A stretch of 64,000 nt of DNA from Xylaria sp. FL1777 (Eukaryota > Ascomycota > Sordariomycetes > Xylariales > Xylariaceae): the NCBI GenBank assembly GCA_022578965.1, contig MU400507.1, positions 558,001 to 622,000 on the forward strand, read 5' to 3'. The notes beneath the pieces were generated by a model that worked only from the letters and a program-made list of their open reading frames with translations, ran no database searches and had not been told where the DNA came from. The position numbers and the translations under genes are program-made. Positions within the stretch are counted from its first letter, which is position 1, and each line of letters starts with the position of its first letter. Below, piece after piece: positions 35,159 to 43,925 of this stretch.

Positions 35159-37117
35159 CTACATGCCTAAGAGGCTCATTTGCCGTCGCAGTGGGCTTGC
35201 GGAAATGCTGCCATCCTCACTGGCATAATAAGCTGAATCTGTATCAATGTCCCATTCGGGATCGTCGTCATTGACCGAACCGGCCTGGCCGCCTGACTTG
35301 CTCTCAAAGCCCTTCTGAGTAGCGGCTCTTGTGTTCCACTGTAAGGTTCGTGATACGCTATCAAACCATTCGGTGTTTGTAGACATCACCGTTGGAAATG
35401 GGTACTGTGAGGCCGTAATGGTTACGTGATCTCCTTGTCTCAGCTCCACTCGTCCCTTGCCATCGAAAGCGCAGTATGCTGTAGCACGTGAGTTACGTGG
35501 TACAGACACGCGAAGGAGCATGGTGTCGCTGAGCACCATAGGTCGAAATGACAGGGTATGGGGACATATAGGTGTGAGGAGAATAGCAGGGATATCTGGA
35601 TGAACAAGGGCCCCTCCAGCAGAGAGAGAATATGCTGTTGAACCTTTTTCAATGTCAGTAATTTGTTCGGAGATGGTGTATTGCGCAATAAACATACCAG
35701 TTGGAGTAGAAAAAATACAACCGTCGGCCTGGACGACGGTTAAGAGCTCGTTATCTCCGTACAGTTCTAAGTTGGAGACATATGGGGACGGGCCGCGATC
35801 AATAACTAGCTCGTTGAGCACTTCAAATTGCTCACCCTCTTCCATCTCTTCTCCCGATGCGCCATGGCGATACACAGTGCAAGTAAAGCGCATGCGCAAA
35901 TTAACACGCATTCCTTCGTCGCCCATGATTCGGTTCAAATGTTGCTTATACTTCTCAAATTCAAAACTGGTTAGGAAACCTAGGCTTCCCAGACTGAAAG
36001 AAATGACTGGAGGGACGATCCTTTGAAACAACCAGGATGTGAACAAAACTGTGCCATCACCCCCGAGTGTGCAGACCAGGTCGAATTTTTCTGGTTGGCT
36101 CCAGCAAAGGTCAGGAGACCAATAGTGAAGCATTGATGGAAAGCGAGGATCCTCATCAATAATGCTAGAGGCACCAAAACGTTTGGAGTGGCGTAGCTTA
36201 GCGTCAACATAGACGTTGACTCCGATATCTGAACCGTAGCGAGGGGTTCTCAATAGCCACATAGCTAGCTCCCGCGTCAAGTATACGAGCTCATTATCTC
36301 GAGCTTTTGTGATAATCATGACGTTCTTAACGGCCCGCCGAATGGGCCTGCGCTGTAGCTGCTTAGAAACTTCTCGAACCCCAGTGGCAGTTTGGACGAG
36401 ACGAGAGTGCGACATCCACTCGTCATTCTTAATCTCTTCAAGCACCCTGTCAAAATCGACAGCATCGTCGAATCGGTTATGGTAGAAGCAAGGCGACTGT
36501 AGAGAAGGGAAGGCGGTATTTGGAGTCGAGGTCTGGAGCGCAAGCTCGCTAAGCCTGTCAGCGAGCTTCTGGGACGAAGAAGCAGACGTAGACGGCCGCT
36601 TGTCGACGGCGGATGGTGGGGATAACATGCTGTTCAACGAAAGCGCCTCGGGTTTGTTATTTCGACCCCGAGCAGCAGAGGCCAAAGCCTTGATGATGGT
36701 CTGGCGAGGGACTGACTCTATGGAGAGGGCGTTGTGCCGATGGCCGAGCGACTTGTTGCTGTGATTATTATTATTATTACAGTCGGGCACGACGGAAGCA
36801 GAGCTCGTCAAGCCGTTGGCAAGATGCTCAGACTGTGACCCGCCGTGCTCAGCATCTTGGGATGGGGAAGGGGGAGAAGTCGTTAAGTCCGAGGTAGATG
36901 CCGTGGTTGTAATTCCGGGGGTGGTGGTGGGTGAAGGTGAGGGACTGGCGCCGGAACGCATGGAAGACGGAGACAACGATACGCCGTCAGCAGCAGAAGC
37001 AGCCACAGCGGGACAAGGATTGCCATTAGCGAGGACAGGGTGGACTGCCATCGAGGGATTGGCACCAGAAGACTCCACACGGGCTCTGGTGATGGAAGAA
37101 GCAGGACTAGTCGCCAT
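35159..37117 (-). CDS. ATP-NAD kinase (Utr1/Pos5 family)
   Basis: Two exons: 35698-37117 and 35159-35643, giving 634 residues. The 54-bp intron 35644-35697 (donor GTATGT, branch TACTGAC, acceptor AAAAG) has no stop codon and is a multiple of three, so the unspliced frame is also open and would insert 18 residues. Removing it restores STPTGSTAYSLSAGG, the invariant NAD-kinase segment (about 470-484), which shows it is a real intron. The catalytic motif LGGDGTVLFTSW is at about 351-362, and NELVIDRGPSPYVSNLELY follows. The enzyme phosphorylates NAD to NADP. The first 200 residues are Ser/Pro/Thr-rich and probably regulatory, with an Asn run near 114-118. No clear mitochondrial presequence is seen, so a cytosolic form is more likely. 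Confidence 0.94.
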   Translation of the reverse strand: MATSPASSITRARVESSGANPSMAVHPVLANGNPCPAVAASAADGVSLSPSSMRSGASPSPSPTTTPGITTTASTSDLTTSPPSPSQDAEHGGSQSEHLANGLTSSASVVPDCNNNNNHSNKSLGHRHNALSIESVPRQTIIKALASAARGRNNKPEALSLNSMLSPPSAVDKRPSTSASSSQKLADRLSELALQTSTPNTAFPSLQSPCFYHNRFDDAVDFDRVLEEIKNDEWMSHSRLVQTATGVREVSKQLQRRPIRRAVKNVMIITKARDNELVYLTRELAMWLLRTPRYGSDIGVNVYVDAKLRHSKRFGASSIIDEDPRFPSMLHYWSPDLCWSQPEKFDLVCTLGGDGTVLFTSWLFQRIVPPVISFSLGSLGFLTSFEFEKYKQHLNRIMGDEGMRVNLRMRFTCTVYRHGASGEEMEEGEQFEVLNELVIDRGPSPYVSNLELYGDNELLTVVQADGCIFSTPTGMFIAQYTISEQITDIEKGSTAYSLSAGGALVHPDIPAILLTPICPHTLSFRPMVLSDTMLLRVSVPRNSRATAYCAFDGKGRVELRQGDHVTITASQYPFPTVMSTNTEWFDSVSRTLQWNTRAATQKGFESKSGGQAGSVNDDDPEWDIDTDSAYYASEDGSISASPLRRQMSLLGM

Positions 37118-39566
37118 TGAGACCCGAGACAGCGCTATCCAAAACAGCAGAAGTGGGTTCGGGGGTGGAGCACAGAAGACCCCGACAGCACTGGAACAAA
37201 AAAAGAACGAGGCTAACCCGTCAGAGAACAGGCCCGCAGTTTTAGATAAGCCCGTTCCTCGAAGCTATGCCCAACGAGGAAACTGGTGGTTGCGGAAAGG
37301 ATGCAAATGGCGATAATACCCAACTGCCCAAGTACCCAATGCAGACGCAGACGCAAGTGCAGAACAGAACAGAACAGAACAGAACAGAACGGAACAGATG
37401 GCAGCGGGGTGCGCAGGTAGACGATGGCCAAGTTGAGTCGCTGTTACCAACCACACGCTGGAGGTACGCTGTTCCGGATTCCAGTACCCTGGTTTCTCCC
37501 CGCGCTAACTGCCGGTATGCAACTCTGTAGGGGTGCTCAGCTGGTGAGAGGTCGCTGTGGTTGTAGTTGTGGTTTCAGCTGGAAGAAAGTACCTTGCTGC
37601 GCAGCCCAGTCGTTCTGATTCGTCTATGCAGCTCAGCTGGAGCACTGCTCGAGGTTGCGTGCCAAATATCTAGCACAATCCGTTAGCCATGTCGGGAACA
37701 AATTGCCTTAGACATGCCGGTCGCCGACCGTTTGGAGGAACTTACACGATGGGTGTCCCTACAAATCTCAGCTGAGTTATGTCTTCGAGATGGAAAATTA
37801 TGTTATTACGCCCGTACAGCTGGGCTCTCTTTGACGATTGAGTAGCGAAGGCGATAGGATACGTATGACGGTATGTCGAGAAGAGGTTGAGTATAATTCT
37901 TTAGTGACGTAAAGGGGGGGTTGCGTGCAAAAAGAGGGACGACGCGGCAAAGATAGCAACTCTAATTTATCAATTGCAGGTTCGGCTGAGCTATGGCTCA
38001 TCTACTTCGACAAGGTCGAAGATGAATCCAGAAAAGAACGTGGCGGATACAGAAGAGAACTTAGAAGCAGAAGGCGGACGAATGGCAACAACAACAACCA
38101 GGAGTGTAAAGAATGTGAGGTAGGTAATTGGAAGAACTGCCAGCGTTCAGCTTCGCTCCCTGCCTGTAGGAGTAGCTAGAGAAAGGAGGGTATTCGGACT
38201 CGAGTCTACGAGGAGAAGACTAGAGACCTCGAGAGAAGGCCTAGACCTAGTGTCCCATCAGAGACCATCTCAGCTTTTAAAGTCGCAGCAAAGATCCTCT
38301 GGCCGATGAGCTGGACTGTGCGATCTGTGCCATCCCGTGCTCTGCCCGTGTTAAGGACTGCAGGTAACAGAATGGTGGGGCGCCATCGTGGGGGAAAGCC
38401 TCCTCGCTAAGTCGCCTGCGAGGCTTCGAGACGGCTAGCTAGCTCCTCAAAACCCGCGGTCCCGCAAATGGACACCCTAATAGAGCCTGATAGCCCCGAG
38501 GAATAGGGCCCGTGGCTGTTTGATGTAGCATACCTGTCAGTTCCCTTCTCCATATTTCTTGTTCTCAGGTTGGACGTGTCTTCGCGTTCCAAGTCTCATC
38601 CTTCGCCCTTGAGCAGGGGTCTAGAAGCGAGAAACACCAAACAGGGGGAGATTTCTCGTCTCAGCAGTCGCTTCGAAATTCAGGGTGTGCAGACCTTGCA
38701 ACGAATTGATCACAATCCCAACATTGCTCCCAGCTCTTCTAGTGTAAGCCAGGTGACAATGGGCAATCAGAAAGTTTCACGTGATAAACGACGCAAAGCT
38801 CTTGTGTTATTTTCAGCTTCAGACTACCTAGATAGCTAGTAAGCTGCATGACGATCCAACCTTGTGCTACCACCTTTGTCGACAAATCATGGGCCTGTGA
38901 TACCGCCGAGAAAACAACGAGCCCGGTGATGATCACACTTCACATGCTGTCGCGGTGCGAATCAGATCGGTGGATTGAGCGAATCATTTACGATTAACCG
39001 CCGCTCTGCGTGTTGTTTGCCTGAATCGACTTGCTACATGTCTCCGGCCGCGTCGTCCTAGCTCCCAATGTTGTACCCGATGATTGCGTGTACTGTGTTT
39101 AGTAGCCTTAACAGACAAGGACCTTGCAGTAGTCTCTACCTCCACTTCAATAGGCATTGTGAAGGCCGGATGAAACACCGCCTGTCCACAATAACAAAAC
39201 CGGCAACTTCGCAGCGTTGACCGCGGCTTGTGACAGGATCCACTGGCACAGCGCGGTGGAAGCCCAATACTAGTAAATGTCCAGATGAACTTTCACAGCT
39301 AACGATCAGCGTCCATCCGTAAGGTTAATGTCGGCCATGGAGGCTTCCAATATCGGTTAGACCCCCGGAGTCATACACGGAGGGCGATCGACAACAACCC
39401 TTAACTTTTGTTTATTGTATATCCTAACCCTAGCTTGGGAAAGATATCGCGTAGAAGCGGGGCCTATATAGTGATCAAGAGGTTGTCACATAATCGCAGG
39501 GAATCGATTGTGGGTATCTGAGACCACTTGGAACGAGGTGGACTATCCATTGATGAACCACCCGGC
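37118..39566. other. Intergenic region upstream of NAD kinase and downstream of rrp46
   Basis: This 2.4-kb stretch contains the NAD kinase promoter and leader, including a pentanucleotide array (listed separately). Short open frames at 37925-38179, 38570-38839 and 38984-39178 have no recognisable motifs and no splice partners. The telomere-like string CCTAACCCTAG near 39422 is a single short occurrence. Confidence 0.55.
37361..37395. repeat. AGAAC pentanucleotide tandem repeat
   Basis: Six perfect AGAAC units and one GGAAC unit lie about 245-280 bp upstream of the NAD kinase start codon. On the gene strand the unit reads GTTCT. A pentamer array in a probable leader or promoter may vary in length between strains. 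Confidence 0.85.
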
Positions 39567-40481
39567 TCACTTCCAGTAGAGATCTGAAGCAGTCTTCTGT
39601 TCGACGGTGGAGCGAACGAAGCGCCTCAAGTCAGCGCCAGTAGGCAGTCCTTCGTCCATAAGAGTGTCTGTATCACTAATGGCTGTTGCCGCGCAACACT
39701 GGCCATGAGCGGCGCTGTATACATCGTCCCATTCTTTCATAGTGAAGGACCCTTCGCTCTCTGCGAGTATTAATTCGTTTTGGGAGGTAAAGGCTAGAAC
39801 ATGGAAGGATTGCGATTGCTCGATTTGTCGCGCCGTCGGATTTGTGACAATCTGCCGGCGACCATCCTCCAAGACTATGGCGAGGGACGTCGAGGTAAGA
39901 GTAGCCGTCATCGGGAGTGAGGCTGAGAGCAATGAGAGGATCGCGGTCTGTAAGAGAGCAGGTAGAACAGGGAGGTTCTTGACCATTGGGAAAGTAGTTA
40001 GCATCTCCGTGTCTTTGGACTAGGACTGGTCGTGTAAGAGATGCTTACCACATTGGCTTGAACAAGCTTCCCGTTGACGTACTCATTCTCCGGGGTGACT
40101 GTGATTTGCAGTGTGATCTGGATGAGAGTTCGCGGGAAGTTGTTGACGAGGATGAGTCGACGGAGGGTCGACTGTAATATAGACTCGAGATGGCGCTCCC
40201 GTGTGCCTGCACAGGGAAGGTGAAAAGTCAGGCCAGCCGTCATCGAAACGCAGGGCAATGCAATGTGGTGTGTTTAACATATTATACATACCTCCTACCC
40301 CGGCAGCTGGTCGTACGATCACGTCGATGATGGCCTCTTCTGGGAGCTCGTCTCGTTTTTGCGCCTCGATAGGGCCGTTCACTACACCCGTTACAACATA
40401 TCCTGCGTAGGAATAAGTCGCAGAGCCATCTGCCTTATAAAGATGCGATAGCAGCGCCTCTGGCTCAGTTGTGACTGTCAT
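39567..40481 (-). CDS. rrp46: Exosome core subunit Rrp46 (RNase PH-like)
   Basis: Three exons: 40292-40481, 40049-40206 and 39567-39977. Intron 1 (40207-40291, 85 bp) has donor GTATGT and acceptor TGCAG; intron 2 (39978-40048, 71 bp) has donor GTAAGC, branch GCTAAC and acceptor TCAAG. The product is 252 residues. Splicing assembles GPIEAQKRDELPEEAIIDVI, then RPAAGVGG joined to TRERHLESILQSTLRRLIL, then NLPVLPALLQTAILSLLSAS, in family order for Rrp46. The core exosome ring is non-catalytic in fungi, and Rrp46 is one of its six RNase PH-like subunits acting in 3'-5' RNA processing and decay. The start at 40481 is chosen because the upstream in-frame sequence lacks family similarity. Confidence 0.9.
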
Positions 40482-41012
40482 GATGGACGTTTTTGAGTGA
40501 GGCGAAAATGAGCCGATTCGTTGTTTGGAAATACCTTGAAACGAAAGACAGTTGCGATGATAGGTACCCAATTAGAAATTTCAAGCTACATACCTAAGGT
40601 ATACTGCGTAGGTGGTATGCGGTTAGGTACCTACACTAGGTACCTGCCAGCAGCAAATCAATGGTACCTGCCCCTCCATGATCTACTAAGATAAGGAGGT
40701 AGGTACAGTTTCCAGGCCCACTTAGCGTGCATGGGTACCTAACCCAACCCTTCAAGGTTCCCTTCATGAGGGGTTATGGCTGGAAAGTGGATAGGTCACC
40801 TTGAGCCTCACATCATCGGATCGACCACACCTTCATACATTTGTCCCCTGAACGCGGTCATTTGCAATCCGTTATCTACCCAGGAGGCAGATAGGCTAGA
40901 TCTGCGTTCGCTTTTCATTTATTTCTTAATAACTCTACATCGTAAACTCCTTTTGCTGGCAAAATACTTACGTACTGAGGATCTACCTTCTCACGTCGCT
41001 TAGTAAAAGGCA
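40482..41012. promoter_or_regulatory. Divergent promoter region rrp46 / PP2A activator with clustered TAGGTACCT motifs
   Basis: This 531-bp gap lies between two divergent starts. Between about 40570 and 40740 the palindromic GGTACC core with TA/AG flanks appears at least five times, for example as TAGGTACCTAC, CTAGGTACCTGCC and GGTACCTAACCC. This is the densest cluster of that motif in the window. Its function is unknown. Confidence 0.5.
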
Positions 41013-42281
41013 ATGGCTACACATCAACAAGCTCCGTCGATCCCGAATTTGCGGAACAAGATACCGAAGTTGGAGCCCAGACGAAGACGTCAAGCTCCTG
41101 AAAATCAGACACCGCTTCCTGAGACGCCATCTCTACCTCCACCACCAGACACCTCGATATTGTCGTTCCAGGTTCCCAGCCGGCGTATCTTATCCACCAA
41201 AGATCACGAACTGTTCCTTTCATCACCATCCTACAATCTAATCATCTCTTTCATATTCGGCCTCTCAGATGCTGTCATAGATACGCCCATCTCATCTGTC
41301 AAGGATGAGCACTGCAGCACAGCCATCAAAACCATCATCGGTATCCTCGACGAGGCTGAGGTGCTGGTTCAGGAAACACCACCAGACGAGACAGGGGGGT
41401 CACGGTTCGGGAACAAGATCTTTCGTAACTTCCTAGACAAGGCCAAGGCCTCCAGCCATGCATGGCACCGAAAGCTCGGGCTGACTTCAGATGCCGCCAT
41501 TGCAGAGGTTGAGACGTATTTTAACCAATCCTTCGGCAACCGCAGTAGGATAGACTACGGCTCTGGTCATGAGCTGAACTTCATGATTTGGACTTTATGT
41601 CTGTACCAGCTGCGGATTATTGATAAAAATGATTTCAAACCTTTAGTTTTACGTGTCTTTGTGCGGTATCTGGCCCTCATGCGAGCAATCCAGTCAACCT
41701 ACTACCTCGAGCCAGCAGGTTCGCATGGTGTCTGGGGACTAGACGACTATCAGTTCTTACCGTTTTTATTTGGTGCCAGCCAGCTACTACATCATCCATT
41801 CATCACACCACTTGCGATTCATCAACAGCTTACGATCGAGGAGTTCGGACACGACTTCATGTACCTTGGGCAGGTAGACTTTGTGAACAGCACCAAAACG
41901 GTAAAGGGGCTACGGTGGCACAGCCCGATGCTCGACGACATTTCATCGGCCAAGAGCTGGTCCAAGATTGAAGGCGGTATGAAACGCATGTTTGTCGCTG
42001 AGGTGCTGCGTAAGTTGCCTGTCATGCAGCACTTCCTCTTCGGGTCTCTAGTCCCGGCCGTCGAAGGTATGAGCACAGAGGCCGATGCGGGTGGCTCAAA
42101 CGAGGAAGAAGACCTCGAAGGAGGGACCATCGTGGTGGAGCACGACGGTGTCAAGCATGTACACCAGTTGAACAGCTGGGGAGACTGCTGTGGGATCAAG
42201 GTACCTAGTGCGATCGCAGCTGCGCAGGCGGCGAAGAAAACAGGCGCTGGCGAGGGCTTGCGACGAATACCATTTGATTAA
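41013..42281 (+). CDS. PTPA-type PP2A phosphatase activator (Rrd1/Rrd2 family, peptidyl-prolyl isomerase)
   Basis: A single exon of 422 residues starting at the ATG at 41013. After a Pro/Arg-rich N-terminus (about 60 residues) the PTPA fold begins at VPSRRILST. Family motifs seen are SRFGNKIFRNF, YGSGHELNFMIWTLCLYQL, and WGLDDYQFLPFLFGASQL; the last forms part of the peptide and nucleotide site in this family. Near the C-terminus, LNSWGDCCGIKVPSA followed by RRIPFD is also typical. PTPA proteins assist assembly and metal loading of the PP2A catalytic subunit. Fungi carry two paralogues, and I cannot say with certainty whether this is the Rrd1 or Rrd2 type. It is divergent from rrp46. Confidence 0.93.
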   Translation: MATHQQAPSIPNLRNKIPKLEPRRRRQAPENQTPLPETPSLPPPPDTSILSFQVPSRRILSTKDHELFLSSPSYNLIISFIFGLSDAVIDTPISSVKDEHCSTAIKTIIGILDEAEVLVQETPPDETGGSRFGNKIFRNFLDKAKASSHAWHRKLGLTSDAAIAEVETYFNQSFGNRSRIDYGSGHELNFMIWTLCLYQLRIIDKNDFKPLVLRVFVRYLALMRAIQSTYYLEPAGSHGVWGLDDYQFLPFLFGASQLLHHPFITPLAIHQQLTIEEFGHDFMYLGQVDFVNSTKTVKGLRWHSPMLDDISSAKSWSKIEGGMKRMFVAEVLRKLPVMQHFLFGSLVPAVEGMSTEADAGGSNEEEDLEGGTIVVEHDGVKHVHQLNSWGDCCGIKVPSAIAAAQAAKKTGAGEGLRRIPFD

Positions 42282-42968
42282 CGAAACCACGGGCGACACT
42301 GCATACTCATTCTATCCTCCTCAACTCGAAACCAGGACGAGACAAATATTAGCGGGCTGCGAAGGCGATGATTAAGCTATCGCTACCCATGCTGTCCTTC
42401 TTATGTACCAAAACTCTGCATGTATTTTTGAGGCCACCAATTAGCAGGCCCGCAACTACTACGTCCACCTGATACAGGTGTCTAAGCAAAAGAGAAAGGG
42501 GGGGGACGAAAAAGAAAAAGAAAAAAAATGGTACGAGATATTGGAGAAGGTGCATGGTTTAGTCACAATGTCATAAACTTGAAAAATGGTTAGCAGCGGC
42601 TTTACCTAAAGATGACAAATGGAGGACAAGGAAGGGAGAGATCCATGGTAAATGATAATGATGTTGACAACACAATCGATTTGTCTGCATCACTAGGCGT
42701 CTAGCATATGATTTAATTTACGGATTTGGTGACTGTCCTTTCATCTTGGTATTCTACACAATGTGACGGCGAATGAATGTAGTATTCCTATTTGCTCGCC
42801 TTCTTATGAAATGCAATCGCAGCAGGGTATCAAAGCAACACAACGAACGCCTGTATGCTCCTCCCGAAATTCAGAACATGCTTGTAGTGGTTGGGACCGG
42901 CCGACTAGTGGTATTCCCCACGAAAATTCAATTGTACGATTGCAAAATGCGAGGCCGATTCCAGGCTT
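42282..42968. other. Convergent intergenic region
   Basis: This 687-bp gap lies between the PTPA gene (+) and the Ser/Pro-rich gene (-). It holds a purine tract at about 42488-42530 and otherwise AT-rich DNA with the presumed 3' ends. No gene is seen. Confidence 0.6.
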
Positions 42969-43925
42969 TCAATCTTCCCAGATGGTTTCTAGGTCGAGAT
43001 CACCACGCCGCTCAGCTCCACAGACACTCCAACGCTTTCGTTTATCCCTAGAACCGACGCCCAAAGTCCTGCCACGAACGGGTACATCTAGATTAGCCCG
43101 GCTCTTTGAATCTGCACCTTCTGCACCATCTGCAGCGTCGGCAGCAGCTTTAAGTTGGGCAATTCTCTCTGCCTCTAAAGCCGCTTCCTCGGCATCTGGA
43201 GAATCAGGTATTGTCTCGAGACTGGAGATACTAGGGCTTCTTGATCGCATCGAAGTCGGCGTCGACGGGACGGAAGAAGATGGATAATAGGAGAAACTAT
43301 ATCCAGTAGTCGAGTTCTCTAATCTAAGAAATGGGGATGCTGTTCCAGAAGATGAGGGACCCGGGAAGGTGAAACTGGGGGTTGGCGACGAGTAAGCACT
43401 GTGCTGAAGAGGAGAAGACGCCCGTTTATACGACGGTAGAGTACTGGCAGACGGAAGGCTAGGGGTTGGAGAGCTGCTGCGTTCAACGTGTCGTCTGTCA
43501 CTATCTAGCACAGAAGATCGAGCTGGCGAGGGAGGAGGATATGCTTCGTCAACCGGTTTTCGAGGTGCTCGATGTCTACTAGGAGACCCAGATGGACTAG
43601 CTGGACGAAGCTGCGGTGGGTAGAGAAGCCTTCCTGTGCCGTCGACGCCCGGCATAGACCGAGTGCGGCCCATCGAAAGAGGAGTAAGACTGGCGGTCGA
43701 CTTGGAACGGGTATGCAAACCCGAGAGAGGGGATGCTGTTCGTGGCTTATACGGAAGCGAAGCTGAAGAAGGGAATAATGGAGAACTTGGCGAGGGTGGT
43801 TCGGTCGACCGGCGGAGAGTGGGAGGCTTCCGATTAGGATCTGAGTCGTTTGATACAAGGCGCAGCGTTGGTAGAGGAGAAGAACGGAACTCCTCCATTC
43901 TTTCGGTCTCGGGAACAGGCTCCAT
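42969..43925 (-). CDS. Basic Ser/Pro-rich fungal protein of unknown function
   Basis: A single exon of 318 residues. The sequence is dominated by Ser, Pro and Arg with many SP and TP dipeptides, which suggests a disordered substrate of proline-directed kinases. A short acidic/Ala-rich helix-prone segment (about residues 245-270, EEAALEAERIAQLKAAADAA) precedes a C-terminus that looks constrained: KRKRWSVCGAERRGDLDLET, ending IWED. I remember similar fungal proteins annotated only as basic proline-rich. There is no signal peptide or membrane segment. Long antisense frames here are compositional shadows. Function is unknown. Confidence 0.8.
   Translation of the reverse strand: MEPVPETERMEEFRSSPLPTLRLVSNDSDPNRKPPTLRRSTEPPSPSSPLFPSSASLPYKPRTASPLSGLHTRSKSTASLTPLSMGRTRSMPGVDGTGRLLYPPQLRPASPSGSPSRHRAPRKPVDEAYPPPSPARSSVLDSDRRHVERSSSPTPSLPSASTLPSYKRASSPLQHSAYSSPTPSFTFPGPSSSGTASPFLRLENSTTGYSFSYYPSSSVPSTPTSMRSRSPSISSLETIPDSPDAEEAALEAERIAQLKAAADAADGAEGADSKSRANLDVPVRGRTLGVGSRDKRKRWSVCGAERRGDLDLETIWED

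Noticed and set aside
35159..37117. NAD kinase as an intronless gene
   Set aside because: The uninterrupted frame splits the invariant STPTGSTAYS motif with 18 foreign residues flanked by good donor, branch and acceptor sequences.
39420..39432. Telomere-like CCTAACCCTA string
   Set aside because: A single partial copy without tandem repetition; ordinary genes on both sides rule out a chromosome end.
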